Shown here in pieces: positions 19,383-29,122 of a stretch of 64,000 bases of DNA; the stretch's first letter is position 1; every line of letters starts with the position of its first letter. The translations under genes and the position numbers were made by a program. Origin of the DNA: CAYWBU01 sp942491525 (GTDB taxonomy: Bacteria > Desulfobacterota > Desulfomonilia > UBA1062); NCBI GenBank assembly GCA_942491525.1, contig CALOBW010000020.1, forward strand, positions 124,001 through 188,000. The letters are read 5' to 3'. The notes beneath the pieces are model-generated. The model saw only the letters and a program-made list of their open reading frames with translations. It did no database searches and had not been told where the DNA came from.

Positions 19383-22300
19383 ACTTTCTGGCCGCCACTC
19401 AGAAGGGCAACTTCTTCTATCACGGGGCCAACTACAGCCTGAATCCGCTGACACCGCCCGAGATCAATCCCGACCACATTCTGGCAGCTTCCAGCGGCCT
19501 GGAGAATGCAATTATCGACGAGCATCCCGGCATCATGCAGGCAGTCAGTTTTAAGGCCGAGAGCATACCCGGCTTCCCGCAGCCACTGCAGATGCCGCCG
19601 GAAGAGATTCCTGCCGGCAGCCACATCATACTGCTACGCGCCGGCGGTATCGGCGATCTGATCATGATGATTCCGGCTCTAAAGGAGTTCAGGCGCAGAC
19701 TAAGCCCCGGCTGCCAGCTGACCCTGGCGACCTATGCCGACTATGCCGGCATTTTTGAATGCCTGACGGACCACCTCATCTCCTACCCGGTCAGGCTGAC
19801 GCAGCTAATGAATAAGGTCGACTACTACGTTGAATTCAAAGATTTGCATGACCTCTTTGAAACGTCAGAGATGACCGACTTCTATCTGGACTGCCTCGGC
19901 ATAGCACCGGAAAGTGTCCCCAATGAGGCCAAGCAGCCGGAGCTGCCTGCCAGCATGGCCAACGCCCCCGGCATAATAGAGGCTATCAGCACTATTGCGT
20001 TCAAGACCAAGGTCCTCTATGCCGGCAGAGCAAGTGACAAGATCCGCTACCTGCCGGACGCATTCCTGAGCCAGCTGGCTGAAAATAATCCAGACATTGC
20101 CTTCATCATCCCGGGCAACAGCGAGGTCAAGCTGGACAATATCTTTGAGATTGATACGAGCGGGGGCCTGCATGAATTTATTACCGCCATCGCCCACTGC
20201 GACGCCCTCGTCTCAACCGACAGCTCAGCCTACCACATTGCAGCCGCCTTCAATATCCCTTCTCTAGTGGTCTTCGGCGCCATAGACTCCAAGATCCGCA
20301 CAACCTACTATCCGCAAGTGGTGGCCCTATGTGCCGAATACCGAGGACAAACCTGCTCTAGTCCCTGCGGCATTTCAGCCATCAGACGGCGCAACCTTCT
20401 CAAAAAACCGATTGGACAAAATCAAGTGACCACTCTTAAAAAAGGAACTGCCATCCAAACCTTTGATGGACGGAGCTTTAAATATGATCCAGAGAAGGGC
20501 TGCCCAGAAAGTTGCGCTCTCGATACCTGCATCAGTCCTTGCCTTTCACAAATCACCACAGAGAAACTGCTTAGCGGGTTCACACAGTTGCTTTCGCTTA
20601 AGAAAACCAAAGCTAATTCTAGACAAAACTTGCTGAAACCAGAGGCACTTTGCAGCAACCAGAATATGTCAACAAAGCTGAATGAAGCCGAAGTTTTTTG
20701 GCGCCAAGCAATATCTAGCGATCCGGTGAATGACCAGTACCATGTCAATCTCGGCAAAATACTCGCTCAGAAAGGCTGCATGACAGAGGCAGCAAAATCT
20801 TATCGTCAGGCAATAAAGATCAACCCCAGTGACGCCAAAAACTATGCGCTCCTCGCTTATGCCCTTTACGAAACAGGCGAAAAAGATTCAGCCTTATCAT
20901 GCATGAGGTTATGTCTCAAACTTGATCCATCCCAATCAGCATACTGGGCGTTATTCACCCGGATCATCAAGTTTTTTAATTTTACCAACTATGATGATGC
21001 ATCAGCTGACGCACTTATGTATTGCATGAAACTCGATCAAATAAACAAACAGTCGCTGGAAATTCCCATCGGATCACTTCTAAGTCATCATCCGAATATA
21101 AAAGACTGCCGGACAATGATCTTTGACCGGCGCCATAAAGAACTTTCAAGTTCGATCATCCATGGACAATTTTTTGAGAAACTCAATCATCCTCTGCTGC
21201 TTGATTTCCTTGAAAAAATTCTTATGACCAATCCCTTCTGGGAAAAATTTCTCTCTGAACTACGTCAGCGTATGCTGGATATCCATATCAACCATAACCT
21301 TTCGTCATTGGTAAAAGAACAAGGGTTAAACCTGATATGTGCCCTAGCCAACCAATGTTTTCTGAATGAATATATCTACCCAGTTTCAGAGATTGAGTCC
21401 TTCTGGCTAAAAAACCTGATTGAATCTATCGAGAACGATCTCCAAAATTCAAATCAAATACCGGAATTTGAAATCGCACTAATGGCGGCATACAGCCCGC
21501 CAAGCCACTTAAAAAGTGCAGACATACTCAGAAAGATTTCGCCATCCAATTTATCGCAACCGCTGGCTGACCTGATCATCAGACAAATCATAGAACCAGA
21601 TATGGAATTGCAACTCCAAAATGAAATCAAGTCGCTGACGCCAATTAGAGATCACATCTCACAGTCGGTTCGCGCCCAATATGAAAAAAACCCCTACCCG
21701 CGTTGGTATGATCTGACGCATTATATTCCTCAAAACTTCCAGACATTAATGTGCTCCCAATTTTTATACTTGTCGGAAAGTGATTTCAATATTCCCCAAA
21801 CACCATCAATATTAATCGCCGGCTGCGGCACCGGTCGCCAGGCCATCGAGACCGCCCTCTCCATCTCCAATTCACAGGTGCTGGCCATAGACCTGAGCCT
21901 TTCAAGCCTAGCCTATGCTATGCGTAAAACAAGAGAACTTGCGCTCTCCAATATTAAATATCTGCAGGCCGACATTCTGGAACTTAACCAACTGGGGCAT
22001 GACTTCGACATCATTGAATGTGGCGGAGTGCTGCATCATCTCCGTGACCCACAGAACGGGTGGAGAATCCTGACTAATCTACTCAAACCAGGCGGATATA
22101 TGAAGATTGCGCTTTACAGCGAAATCGCACGCAACTCTGTTGTTGCCGCCAGAGAATATATCGCCGGGATGAATTTTCAGCCGACAATCGAAGATATCCG
22201 TCAATGTCGACAGGAAATCCTGGACCTGCCGGCTGACTCAAAAATCAAACCGGTAACAACCTTCATAGATTTTTATGCAACTTCCGAATGCCGAGACCTG

Positions 22301-22540
22301 ATATTCCATGTTCAGGAGCATCGTTTCACGCTACCCCTGATTGAAACCATCCTCACTGAACTCAATCTTGAATTCATAGGATTTATCAATCTTAACCCCA
22401 CCACTATCCTACAGTATGATAAAATCTTCCCGGACGATCCGCACCGTACAAATCTGAACAATTGGAATACGTTTGAACTGTCCAATACAGAAACTTTTAA
22501 ATCAATGTACCAATTCTGGCTCAGAAAAAAAAGTAACTGA
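19379..22540 (+). CDS. GT9 glycosyltransferase-TPR-methyltransferase fusion
   Basis: A 1053-residue protein. Residues 1-340 are a heptosyltransferase-like GT9 domain (LLRAGGIGDLIMMIPAL, CDALVSTDSSAYHIAAA). A Cys-rich tail follows (CSSPC, then CPESC). TPR repeats lie around 430-530, with a helical middle. The C-terminal third is a SAM methyltransferase: YEKNPYPRW, then LIAGCGTGRQAIE and CGGVLHHLRDP, as in TPR-methyltransferase proteins. The DNA becomes visibly more A+T-rich after about 20,380, suggesting a composite gene. The N-terminal 400 residues are paralogous to the next gene. Probable role: glycan sugar transfer plus methylation. Confidence 0.8.
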   Translation: MNFLAATQKGNFFYHGANYSLNPLTPPEINPDHILAASSGLENAIIDEHPGIMQAVSFKAESIPGFPQPLQMPPEEIPAGSHIILLRAGGIGDLIMMIPALKEFRRRLSPGCQLTLATYADYAGIFECLTDHLISYPVRLTQLMNKVDYYVEFKDLHDLFETSEMTDFYLDCLGIAPESVPNEAKQPELPASMANAPGIIEAISTIAFKTKVLYAGRASDKIRYLPDAFLSQLAENNPDIAFIIPGNSEVKLDNIFEIDTSGGLHEFITAIAHCDALVSTDSSAYHIAAAFNIPSLVVFGAIDSKIRTTYYPQVVALCAEYRGQTCSSPCGISAIRRRNLLKKPIGQNQVTTLKKGTAIQTFDGRSFKYDPEKGCPESCALDTCISPCLSQITTEKLLSGFTQLLSLKKTKANSRQNLLKPEALCSNQNMSTKLNEAEVFWRQAISSDPVNDQYHVNLGKILAQKGCMTEAAKSYRQAIKINPSDAKNYALLAYALYETGEKDSALSCMRLCLKLDPSQSAYWALFTRIIKFFNFTNYDDASADALMYCMKLDQINKQSLEIPIGSLLSHHPNIKDCRTMIFDRRHKELSSSIIHGQFFEKLNHPLLLDFLEKILMTNPFWEKFLSELRQRMLDIHINHNLSSLVKEQGLNLICALANQCFLNEYIYPVSEIESFWLKNLIESIENDLQNSNQIPEFEIALMAAYSPPSHLKSADILRKISPSNLSQPLADLIIRQIIEPDMELQLQNEIKSLTPIRDHISQSVRAQYEKNPYPRWYDLTHYIPQNFQTLMCSQFLYLSESDFNIPQTPSILIAGCGTGRQAIETALSISNSQVLAIDLSLSSLAYAMRKTRELALSNIKYLQADILELNQLGHDFDIIECGGVLHHLRDPQNGWRILTNLLKPGGYMKIALYSEIARNSVVAAREYIAGMNFQPTIEDIRQCRQEILDLPADSKIKPVTTFIDFYATSECRDLIFHVQEHRFTLPLIETILTELNLEFIGFINLNPTTILQYDKIFPDDPHRTNLNNWNTFELSNTETFKSMYQFWLRKKSN

Positions 22541-22561
22541 CATGATGAGAATGCTCCCCTG

Positions 22562-23788
22562 ATGATTATTTTCAGTGCCCGACAACCCCTCACTCTAAAA
22601 TATTTTGGGGAACAATATGCCCTGCAGCCCCTAACCTGGCCCGAGATCAATCTCGATCATCTGCTGGCAGCCCCGGACGGCCTCGGAATTTCAATTATCA
22701 ACCGACATAAAAAACATCTGCAGGTGATCAAATTCGATCATTCCAAACTACCAGGCTTTCCGCGTCGACTTAAGACCACCCCTGGAAACCTACCGGAAGG
22801 CAGTCGCATAATCATGTTGCGAGATGCCGGTATCGGCGATGCGATTACAATGCTGCCGGTCATTGATTATCTTCAAGATCTACCTAACAATCTTTCCGTC
22901 TGCCTGGCAACCCTCAGAGACCGGCACCCACTATTCAGTGAGACTGGCCTGGCTCCTCTACCCATCAGACTTTCAGAACTTGTCGGCAAAGCCGACTACT
23001 TTGTCGAATTTCATGATCCGGGCCGCATCATAGAAAAGGTCGAGATAATAGATTTTAACTTCTCGAGCCTCAATATTGACCCCCAAGTCATTCCCGCCAA
23101 GGCAAAAATTCCTAGACTCAACAAGCAGCTGACATCCGATACCTCCATACGGCAAGAAATCAACGAACTTAGCAGAAATTATAAAATCCGAATCATGATT
23201 GCACCTGGCGCCAGCGACATACTAAGACAGCTACCGATCCAACTTCTTTCTGAGCTTGCACAAAAATATCAAGAAATTGCATTTATCTGTCCAGGGCAAT
23301 CAAGTAGTGATCAAACAAACATATTCAGTATCGACACATCTAAATCACTTAACGCCTTTATAACGGCCATCGACCACTGCGATGCGCTGATATCGGCCGA
23401 CTCGTCGGCCTACCACATCGCAGCTGCACTGAATAAACCTGCACTAACCATTTTCGGCCCGATACCATCAACAATACGTAGCGGATACTATCCTCAAAAT
23501 ATAAGTATCGACGCCGACTATAACGGTGAAACCTGCCATTCTCCCTGTTTTATACATGGACACGTCAGCCGCAATGCGGGCATTCCGATTGGTCGCGAGC
23601 AACTGAGAATACTAACTCCAGGAGCAGAAATAACTACTTTCAGCGGCCATAAATTCAATTATGACCCCAACCAAGGCTGCCCTGAGATGAACTTCTTTAA
23701 GAGCAGCAACGCGCCCTGTATACAGAACATACCTACCGCAAGAATCATTGATGGCGTTGAAAAAATACTATCTACAATAGAGAGATAA
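22562..23788 (+). CDS. GT9 heptosyltransferase-like glycosyltransferase
   Basis: A 408-residue protein that aligns along its length with the first 400 residues of the gene before it, including the opening (LQPLTWPEIN versus LNPLTPPEIN), the GIGD loop (MLRDAGIGDAITMLPV), the donor-site HCDALISADSSAYHIAAA and the Cys-containing tail (CHSPC...NYDPNQGCPE). It looks like a tandem duplicate without the TPR and methyltransferase parts. GT9 enzymes transfer heptose or related sugars from ADP-sugars onto LPS-type acceptors. The ribosome-binding site is weak. Confidence 0.85.
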   Translation: MIIFSARQPLTLKYFGEQYALQPLTWPEINLDHLLAAPDGLGISIINRHKKHLQVIKFDHSKLPGFPRRLKTTPGNLPEGSRIIMLRDAGIGDAITMLPVIDYLQDLPNNLSVCLATLRDRHPLFSETGLAPLPIRLSELVGKADYFVEFHDPGRIIEKVEIIDFNFSSLNIDPQVIPAKAKIPRLNKQLTSDTSIRQEINELSRNYKIRIMIAPGASDILRQLPIQLLSELAQKYQEIAFICPGQSSSDQTNIFSIDTSKSLNAFITAIDHCDALISADSSAYHIAAALNKPALTIFGPIPSTIRSGYYPQNISIDADYNGETCHSPCFIHGHVSRNAGIPIGREQLRILTPGAEITTFSGHKFNYDPNQGCPEMNFFKSSNAPCIQNIPTARIIDGVEKILSTIER

Positions 23789-23789
23789 A

Positions 23790-26297
23790 ATGAAAACCCT
23801 GACCTTTGCAATGATCGTCAAGAATGCCGCTAAGGACCTGTCTGAGATCCTGCCGGCCATGCAGTCTATCGCCGATGAGATGCTGATAGTCGACACAGGA
23901 TCATCAGATGACACCATCAAAATTGCCCAACAACTTGGCGCACAAGTCCTGCACCATAAGTGGAACGACTCATTTGCCGAGGCCCGCAATGTCTATATCG
24001 AGGCCGCCACCAGTGACTGGATATTCTCCATCGATGCCGACGAGAGAGTTGCCGCCAGTGACCTCAGGCTTATCAAAGAGGCGGCCGGCAAGCCTCCCCA
24101 GGGGTTCCTGATGACCACCCGCAACTATTCCGCATCACCTGCTTCGTTGGGTTTCATTCCTTGCCGCGGCGAGTATGCTGATCTGGAGAAAGGCCAAAAC
24201 GGCTGGACCCCCTCCACCAAGGTACGCATGTTCCCGAGGCTGCCAGGCGTGCGCTACTCCGGTGCGGTGCGTGAACTGCTAGAACCATCACTGGAAACAG
24301 CCGGCATCAAACTCGGTGAAATACTGGTTCCAATCCACCACTACGGCCAGGTCACCGAGGAGAAGAAGGCCTACTACCGCGACCTCCTGCAAAAAAAGGC
24401 GGCAGAGGAGCCCGATAACCCGCGCCACCTGCTGGAGTTGGCAACGGAAAACTTTCACCTCAAACAGTTTAACGACGCTGCCCAGCAGCTCGCAACGGCT
24501 ATTGACCTGTATCTCAACGGCCACAAGGCCCCCTACTTTGACCTTGGCGGCGCCTATAACACCTTGGGAGTTGCCCTCATCAACCTCAATCGCAGAAAGG
24601 AGGCTCTAGATGCTTTTGATATGGGCATCAGGGCCGGCGGCAACAGCTTACAATCACTGATCAAGAACCGCGATCTGCTGCAAAGGATGGGCAAAAGCCT
24701 CGGCGTAATTATGATCGTCAAAAATGAAGAGCAGAACCTGCCCGGCATCCTGAACGACGCTAAACGCTTTGCGGACCAGATAGTGGTGGTCGATACCGGT
24801 TCCCAAGACCAAAGCGTCGAGATCGCAAAAAAGTATGGCGCCAAGATCGGCCACTTTGAATGGTGTGATGATTTTGCCGCCGCCCGCAACCGCTCAATCG
24901 AGCTGGCCGAAACCGACTACCTACTTTGGCTGGATGCCGATGACCGCATTGATGAGAGCGAACAGCGCAAACTGCAGGATCTAAAAAGCAGGCTTGACGG
25001 CGCCTACTTCCTGCGGGTTGAGAGCGCCACGGATGAGGCAGCCGCCTCGCGCGAGGGGTTTACCGCATTTTATCAGCTCAGGCTCTTCCCGCGCCGTGAT
25101 GATATACGTTTCAGCGGACGCGTTCACGAGGAGCTTATCAGCTCTATCGACAAAACAGGCCTGAGCACCCGGCAACAGTCGATCACAATCCGCCATACCG
25201 GCTACCACAGGGCCGAAGATCGCATCGCCAAGGGGCGGCGCAATCTTGCAATCCAGCTCAAGGCTCTGGCCGACGGAAATGGCAGTGCCGAACAGCACTA
25301 CATGATCGCCGCCAGCTATTTTGCGGTCAAGGATTATACAAAATGCCTTGAGCACATCAAGACCGCCCGGCAGATGGGCGGCGGCGGGCTCTGGCGCAAA
25401 TATGCCTACCATATGGCCTGTGACTGCCACATCAACCTTGAACATCCGCAGGAGGCTCTGCAAGAACTGATAGCTGGTGCCGCCGAATATCCGGAAAGCG
25501 GGCTGATGCAATACTTCCTAGGCGCAATGTTGCTCCGTCAGCAACAGTATCTGCCGGCAATTGAAGCGTTAAAGAAGGCAGAGCAGCTCGGAGTCGAGCA
25601 GGAGAGCTTTGCAATCCCCACCGACATAGAGCAGCAGCTGCCATACTACCTTGGCCTTGCCAACCAGAAGTGCGGAAAGCTTGAAGCTGCTGAAATTGGC
25701 TACCGCAAGACTATCGGCATCGACCCGCATCACTGTCCAGCGTTGAACGCTCTCGGTATCACCCTGCTGCAGCGTGGCCAGATCTCACAGGCTGTCGAAT
25801 ATCTTGAGACGGCACATCAGATCTGCCCCAGCCGGGAGGTACAATCAAGCCTGGCCGGCGCCAACTATCATCTCGGCAACTATGACCAAGCCCGGAAGTA
25901 CTATCAAATCGACCAGCCTGATGCTTCCAGCCTCAGCGGACTGCTACTCTGCTGCCTCAGGCTGGATGATATCGACGGACTGGTGGCCACCCTTGATCAG
26001 CTGATGCTGCTCAGCGGCCTCACAACGGACATTGAAATCCAGAGTCTGGATGAGCTGGCCGCACTCATCGCTGAAACCGGCAGCTCCCTCTTGGGAATTT
26101 GCCAGCAGACTGCTGCCGAGCGCATGGTTGAGGCGGCCGAGGCAATCAAGCCAGACTCAAGCCTGCTACTGCAAGCTGACCTTGCCGCATCGTCAACCGA
26201 CAAGGCTATCGATTTACTAAAGCGAGCACTGCAGGCCGGCTTTGCCCCGGAAAAAGTTGATGCAAGGCTCAGAAGACTGGAGGAAAACAATGCATAA
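23790..26297 (+). CDS. Tandem GT2 glycosyltransferase with TPR repeats
   Basis: An 835-residue protein with two GT2 domains of the SunS-like type. The first (from residue 1) has FAMIVKNAAKDL, LIVDTGSSDDT and SIDADERV; the second (from about residue 304) has VIMIVKNEEQNL, VVVDTGSQDQS and WLDADDRID. TPR helices follow each domain, the longer block spanning about residues 490-740. Two intact DxD-type sites suggest two consecutive sugar transfers by one protein. It begins 1 base after the GT9 stop and overlaps the FkbM gene. Confidence 0.85.
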   Translation: MKTLTFAMIVKNAAKDLSEILPAMQSIADEMLIVDTGSSDDTIKIAQQLGAQVLHHKWNDSFAEARNVYIEAATSDWIFSIDADERVAASDLRLIKEAAGKPPQGFLMTTRNYSASPASLGFIPCRGEYADLEKGQNGWTPSTKVRMFPRLPGVRYSGAVRELLEPSLETAGIKLGEILVPIHHYGQVTEEKKAYYRDLLQKKAAEEPDNPRHLLELATENFHLKQFNDAAQQLATAIDLYLNGHKAPYFDLGGAYNTLGVALINLNRRKEALDAFDMGIRAGGNSLQSLIKNRDLLQRMGKSLGVIMIVKNEEQNLPGILNDAKRFADQIVVVDTGSQDQSVEIAKKYGAKIGHFEWCDDFAAARNRSIELAETDYLLWLDADDRIDESEQRKLQDLKSRLDGAYFLRVESATDEAAASREGFTAFYQLRLFPRRDDIRFSGRVHEELISSIDKTGLSTRQQSITIRHTGYHRAEDRIAKGRRNLAIQLKALADGNGSAEQHYMIAASYFAVKDYTKCLEHIKTARQMGGGGLWRKYAYHMACDCHINLEHPQEALQELIAGAAEYPESGLMQYFLGAMLLRQQQYLPAIEALKKAEQLGVEQESFAIPTDIEQQLPYYLGLANQKCGKLEAAEIGYRKTIGIDPHHCPALNALGITLLQRGQISQAVEYLETAHQICPSREVQSSLAGANYHLGNYDQARKYYQIDQPDASSLSGLLLCCLRLDDIDGLVATLDQLMLLSGLTTDIEIQSLDELAALIAETGSSLLGICQQTAAERMVEAAEAIKPDSSLLLQADLAASSTDKAIDLLKRALQAGFAPEKVDARLRRLEENNA

Positions 26298-27111
26298 AGA
26301 CCCAATTATTGAGGGAAGCTATACCAGAGTCAAACAGACCCGGCATGGTCTGATGCTCTACAACATCAATGACCGCTATGTGGGACGCTCACTGGACAAG
26401 TACGGCGAGTTTTCCGAGGCCGAGGCTGAGCTATTCCGCCAGATTATTCGGCCCGGCGCAACGGTTGTAGATGCCGGGGCCAATATTGGAGCCCATACGC
26501 TGCACTTTGCCCAATTAGTCGGCCCCAAGGGGCTGGTGCTGGCCTTTGAACCCCAGAGGCTGATCTTCCAGATGCTCTGCGCCAACATGGCCCTTAACGA
26601 AATTCACAACGTCCACTGCCTGCTGATGGCTCTTGGTGAATCCGCCGGGCAGGCTAACATTCCTACCCCGGATCCGCAGAGCGAACACAATTTTGGCGGC
26701 GTCAGCCTGACTGCTGAACCGATTGGGGAAGTCGTCGACCTGCTGCCCCTGGACAACATCAACTTTACCCGCCTCGACCTGCTCAAGGTTGATGTCGAAG
26801 GTTTCGAGGCCGCCGTGGTCCGCGGCGGAATGCAAACCATCCAGCAGCACCGACCAGTTCTATATCTGGAGAATGACCGGCGTGAAAAATCGGCCGAACT
26901 GATCAGCCTACTGCAGTCACTTGAATATGACCTCTACTGGCACCTGCCGCCGCTTTATAACCCCGATAATTTTTACCATGAAACCCTTAATATTTTTAAA
27001 GATATTCTTTCAGGCAATGTTTTGGGCATTCACAAAAGTATTGAAACCAACATTCAGGGCATGCGTAGGATTGAAAATCCCAGCGACTGGCCACTAAAGG
27101 GAACATCATGA
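26290..27111 (+). CDS. FkbM family SAM methyltransferase
   Basis: A 273-residue methyltransferase. VVDAGANIGAHTLHFAQ is the FkbM SAM loop, LAFEPQ follows strand 2, and LLKVDVEGFEAAVVRGG is the family signature. FkbM enzymes O-methylate sugars and other alcohols. The frame is open from 26242, but the ATG at 26290 is preceded by GGAGGA and overlaps the preceding stop by 8 bases, as expected for translational coupling. Substrate unknown. Confidence 0.9.
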   Translation: MHKDPIIEGSYTRVKQTRHGLMLYNINDRYVGRSLDKYGEFSEAEAELFRQIIRPGATVVDAGANIGAHTLHFAQLVGPKGLVLAFEPQRLIFQMLCANMALNEIHNVHCLLMALGESAGQANIPTPDPQSEHNFGGVSLTAEPIGEVVDLLPLDNINFTRLDLLKVDVEGFEAAVVRGGMQTIQQHRPVLYLENDRREKSAELISLLQSLEYDLYWHLPPLYNPDNFYHETLNIFKDILSGNVLGIHKSIETNIQGMRRIENPSDWPLKGTS

Positions 27112-27878
27112 AATTCCATCCATTAGTTCCGCAATATTCAATCTGCAAATGCTGCAGCAATCAGTCAATTTTATTTGGGGTGTGTGATTTTAACAAGAAC
27201 TGTGAAGAACGCAACGGACTCCACCTAACACCCAGCGGTATCCCCATATATTATTACCGCTGCAATAACTGCGGATTCATCTTTTCAAATGCCTTCGACG
27301 ATTTCAGCCCGGATGACTTCAAAGAACAAATCTACAATGACGACTATCAGCAGGTTGATCCAGACTATACTTTTCTGAGACCTACAAATCTGGGACAGAT
27401 GATCGCTAATACATTCCATGATAATAAGGATATTTCTATTATCGACTACGGTGGGGGCAATGGCATTCTTGCGCAAACACTCAGAGACAAAGGGTTCCCA
27501 GATGTTTCTGTCTATGATCCGTTTACACCCCAATTTGCTCAAAAACCTAACAGAAAATTCAATCTACTGCTGGCCTTTGAAGTAATCGAACATGTAGCTG
27601 ATATATATACAACGATTGAAGACATGATTACTTTGATTGATAAAGAGTGCGGCTTTATAATAACGTCAACACTTCTCCAGCCAAGCGACATAAATAAAAC
27701 CAAAACCAACTGGTGGTATATCAGTCCACGCAATGGCCACATATCCATCCATACACAAAAAAGCCTGACAATCTCATTTAGTAAAAAGGGGCTACACCTT
27801 GAGTCCGCGAACCAAGGGCAACACTGCGCCTATTTCCAAGTCCCAGATTTCGCAAAAAGAATTTTTAATAAAACTTAG
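27108..27878 (+). CDS. Zinc-ribbon class I SAM methyltransferase
   Basis: A 256-residue protein with an N-terminal cysteine module (CKCC, later CNNCGFIF) and a SAM loop DYGGGNGILAQTL, followed by AFEVIEHV. It resembles the first two domains of the methyltransferase at 672-1847 but lacks that protein's C-terminal domain. The start overlaps the preceding stop (ATGA). Its DNA is clearly more A+T-rich than most of the operon, hinting at separate acquisition. It is the last gene of the rightward operon, and its stop overlaps the stop of the opposing gene. Confidence 0.8.
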   Translation: MKFHPLVPQYSICKCCSNQSILFGVCDFNKNCEERNGLHLTPSGIPIYYYRCNNCGFIFSNAFDDFSPDDFKEQIYNDDYQQVDPDYTFLRPTNLGQMIANTFHDNKDISIIDYGGGNGILAQTLRDKGFPDVSVYDPFTPQFAQKPNRKFNLLLAFEVIEHVADIYTTIEDMITLIDKECGFIITSTLLQPSDINKTKTNWWYISPRNGHISIHTQKSLTISFSKKGLHLESANQGQHCAYFQVPDFAKRIFNKT

Positions 27879-29038
27879 CCTACATTTTTGAATATCTCTT
27901 CTATCCGATGTGCGTAGGTATGCTCCATTAACACCCTATCCCGCGCCCGCTGGGCCAGGTTCCTGCGCTCGGTATCATTCTTCAGATAGTATCCTGTCAA
28001 CTCCACAAGCTCATCTATATTGCTGTAGCTGATCAGCTCATCCTCAGCAAAAAGTTCACGCAGGGACTCCCGCTCATCGGTCAACAGAAAAGCCCCGCAG
28101 GCTGAGACGTCAAAGGGACGCTGGTTGATGGCGCTGACCAGCTGAAACTTGGATATATTCACCTGCACCGCATGCCGGTTATAGACATTCACAATCGTGT
28201 CATTAAAGTAATTGGCCAGCCCATGGTAGCGCTCACCAAAACTTTTCTGCCAGAGATCATCACCATAGACTGCCAGCTCATAATGTTCATTAAGTTCGGC
28301 CAGCATAGCCAGACGCTGCCTTAAACCGGCCTCCCGCTCAGCAAACCCCTCCAGCATATCCTGCTGAATGCCAGTCAATCGATCCCACTCCAAGTTGGCT
28401 GTAGCCAAACAAGCCTTCAGGATTGTCACCGTACTGCCTGCCGGACTGCCGATAATCAGATCTATGGTCTGGTCCAGGGCATCATAGAAGGCATCTCCCA
28501 GACTGCCCAGCTGCTGATCTAAATTCACCGCCAAGTAGTTGATCTTCTTATAGTCACTGTCACCCACGAAGGAGACTGAATTCTCGACGTTTATCCCCAG
28601 AGGTCTGAACCTGTCGGGATTGGTTGCCAGCGGCAGATAGAATGAATTGACAAAACCCAGACTTTCAAGCAGCGGCACAAAATGGCGGTCAAAACTGAAG
28701 GCCCAGGTGTTATCTGTACGATAGCGCAGCCCCATGTTGGACATACGCGGCTGGTCCACATACCAGGTGACATAGGGTATGCCGCGCTTATGCATCTCAC
28801 CAGCGCAGAATCCATCATTGTCCATCCCCATGCCGTTAAAGCTGAACACCATGCCTGGCGCAAAATCTTCGAGCTGAGAGGTAAACTTTTCCGACGAGAT
28901 CAGCTCCGCCAGATGACCCTCGGTTGTCTTGGTCAAATTGATCTCATCCACCAGCACATCATGGCCGGCCTTCTGCATCGAATAGATCAGATCGCGGTCC
29001 ATCAGGCCATTTTTATTCATCAGGAAAAGTACTTTCAT
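27875..29038 (-). CDS. CgeB-like glycosyltransferase
   Basis: A 387-residue protein. KVLFLMNKNGLMDRDLIYSM opens a GT-B fold. The C-terminal part (QRPFDVSACGAFLLTD, then LVELTGYYLKNDTERR and ARDRVLMEHTYAHRI) is characteristic of the CgeB / group 1-like glycosyltransferases often found beside flagellin or surface glycan clusters. The frame opens at 29071, but the ATG at 29038 has GGGGAG just upstream. It is transcribed convergently to the large operon, with a 4-base overlap of stops. Donor sugar unknown. Confidence 0.8.
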   Translation of the reverse strand: MKVLFLMNKNGLMDRDLIYSMQKAGHDVLVDEINLTKTTEGHLAELISSEKFTSQLEDFAPGMVFSFNGMGMDNDGFCAGEMHKRGIPYVTWYVDQPRMSNMGLRYRTDNTWAFSFDRHFVPLLESLGFVNSFYLPLATNPDRFRPLGINVENSVSFVGDSDYKKINYLAVNLDQQLGSLGDAFYDALDQTIDLIIGSPAGSTVTILKACLATANLEWDRLTGIQQDMLEGFAEREAGLRQRLAMLAELNEHYELAVYGDDLWQKSFGERYHGLANYFNDTIVNVYNRHAVQVNISKFQLVSAINQRPFDVSACGAFLLTDERESLRELFAEDELISYSNIDELVELTGYYLKNDTERRNLAQRARDRVLMEHTYAHRIEEIFKNVG

Positions 29039-29059
29039 TGCGGCTCCCCTAAATAAACT

Positions 29060-29075
29060 CTGCTTGCACAAGCAG
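29060..29075. promoter_or_regulatory. 16-bp inverted repeat in a divergent promoter region
   Basis: CTGCTTG and CAAGCAG form a perfect 7-bp inverted repeat around a 2-base centre. It lies in the 84-base gap between the divergently read glycosyltransferase (start 29038) and acyltransferase (start 29123). The symmetry and place suggest an operator for a dimeric regulator acting on both genes. No regulator gene is adjacent; a transcript hairpin is the alternative. Confidence 0.35.
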
Positions 29076-29122
29076 GTCTGCGTAACTTATTGTATTTGCA
29101 ATCTACCAAATGGAGTCGATTT

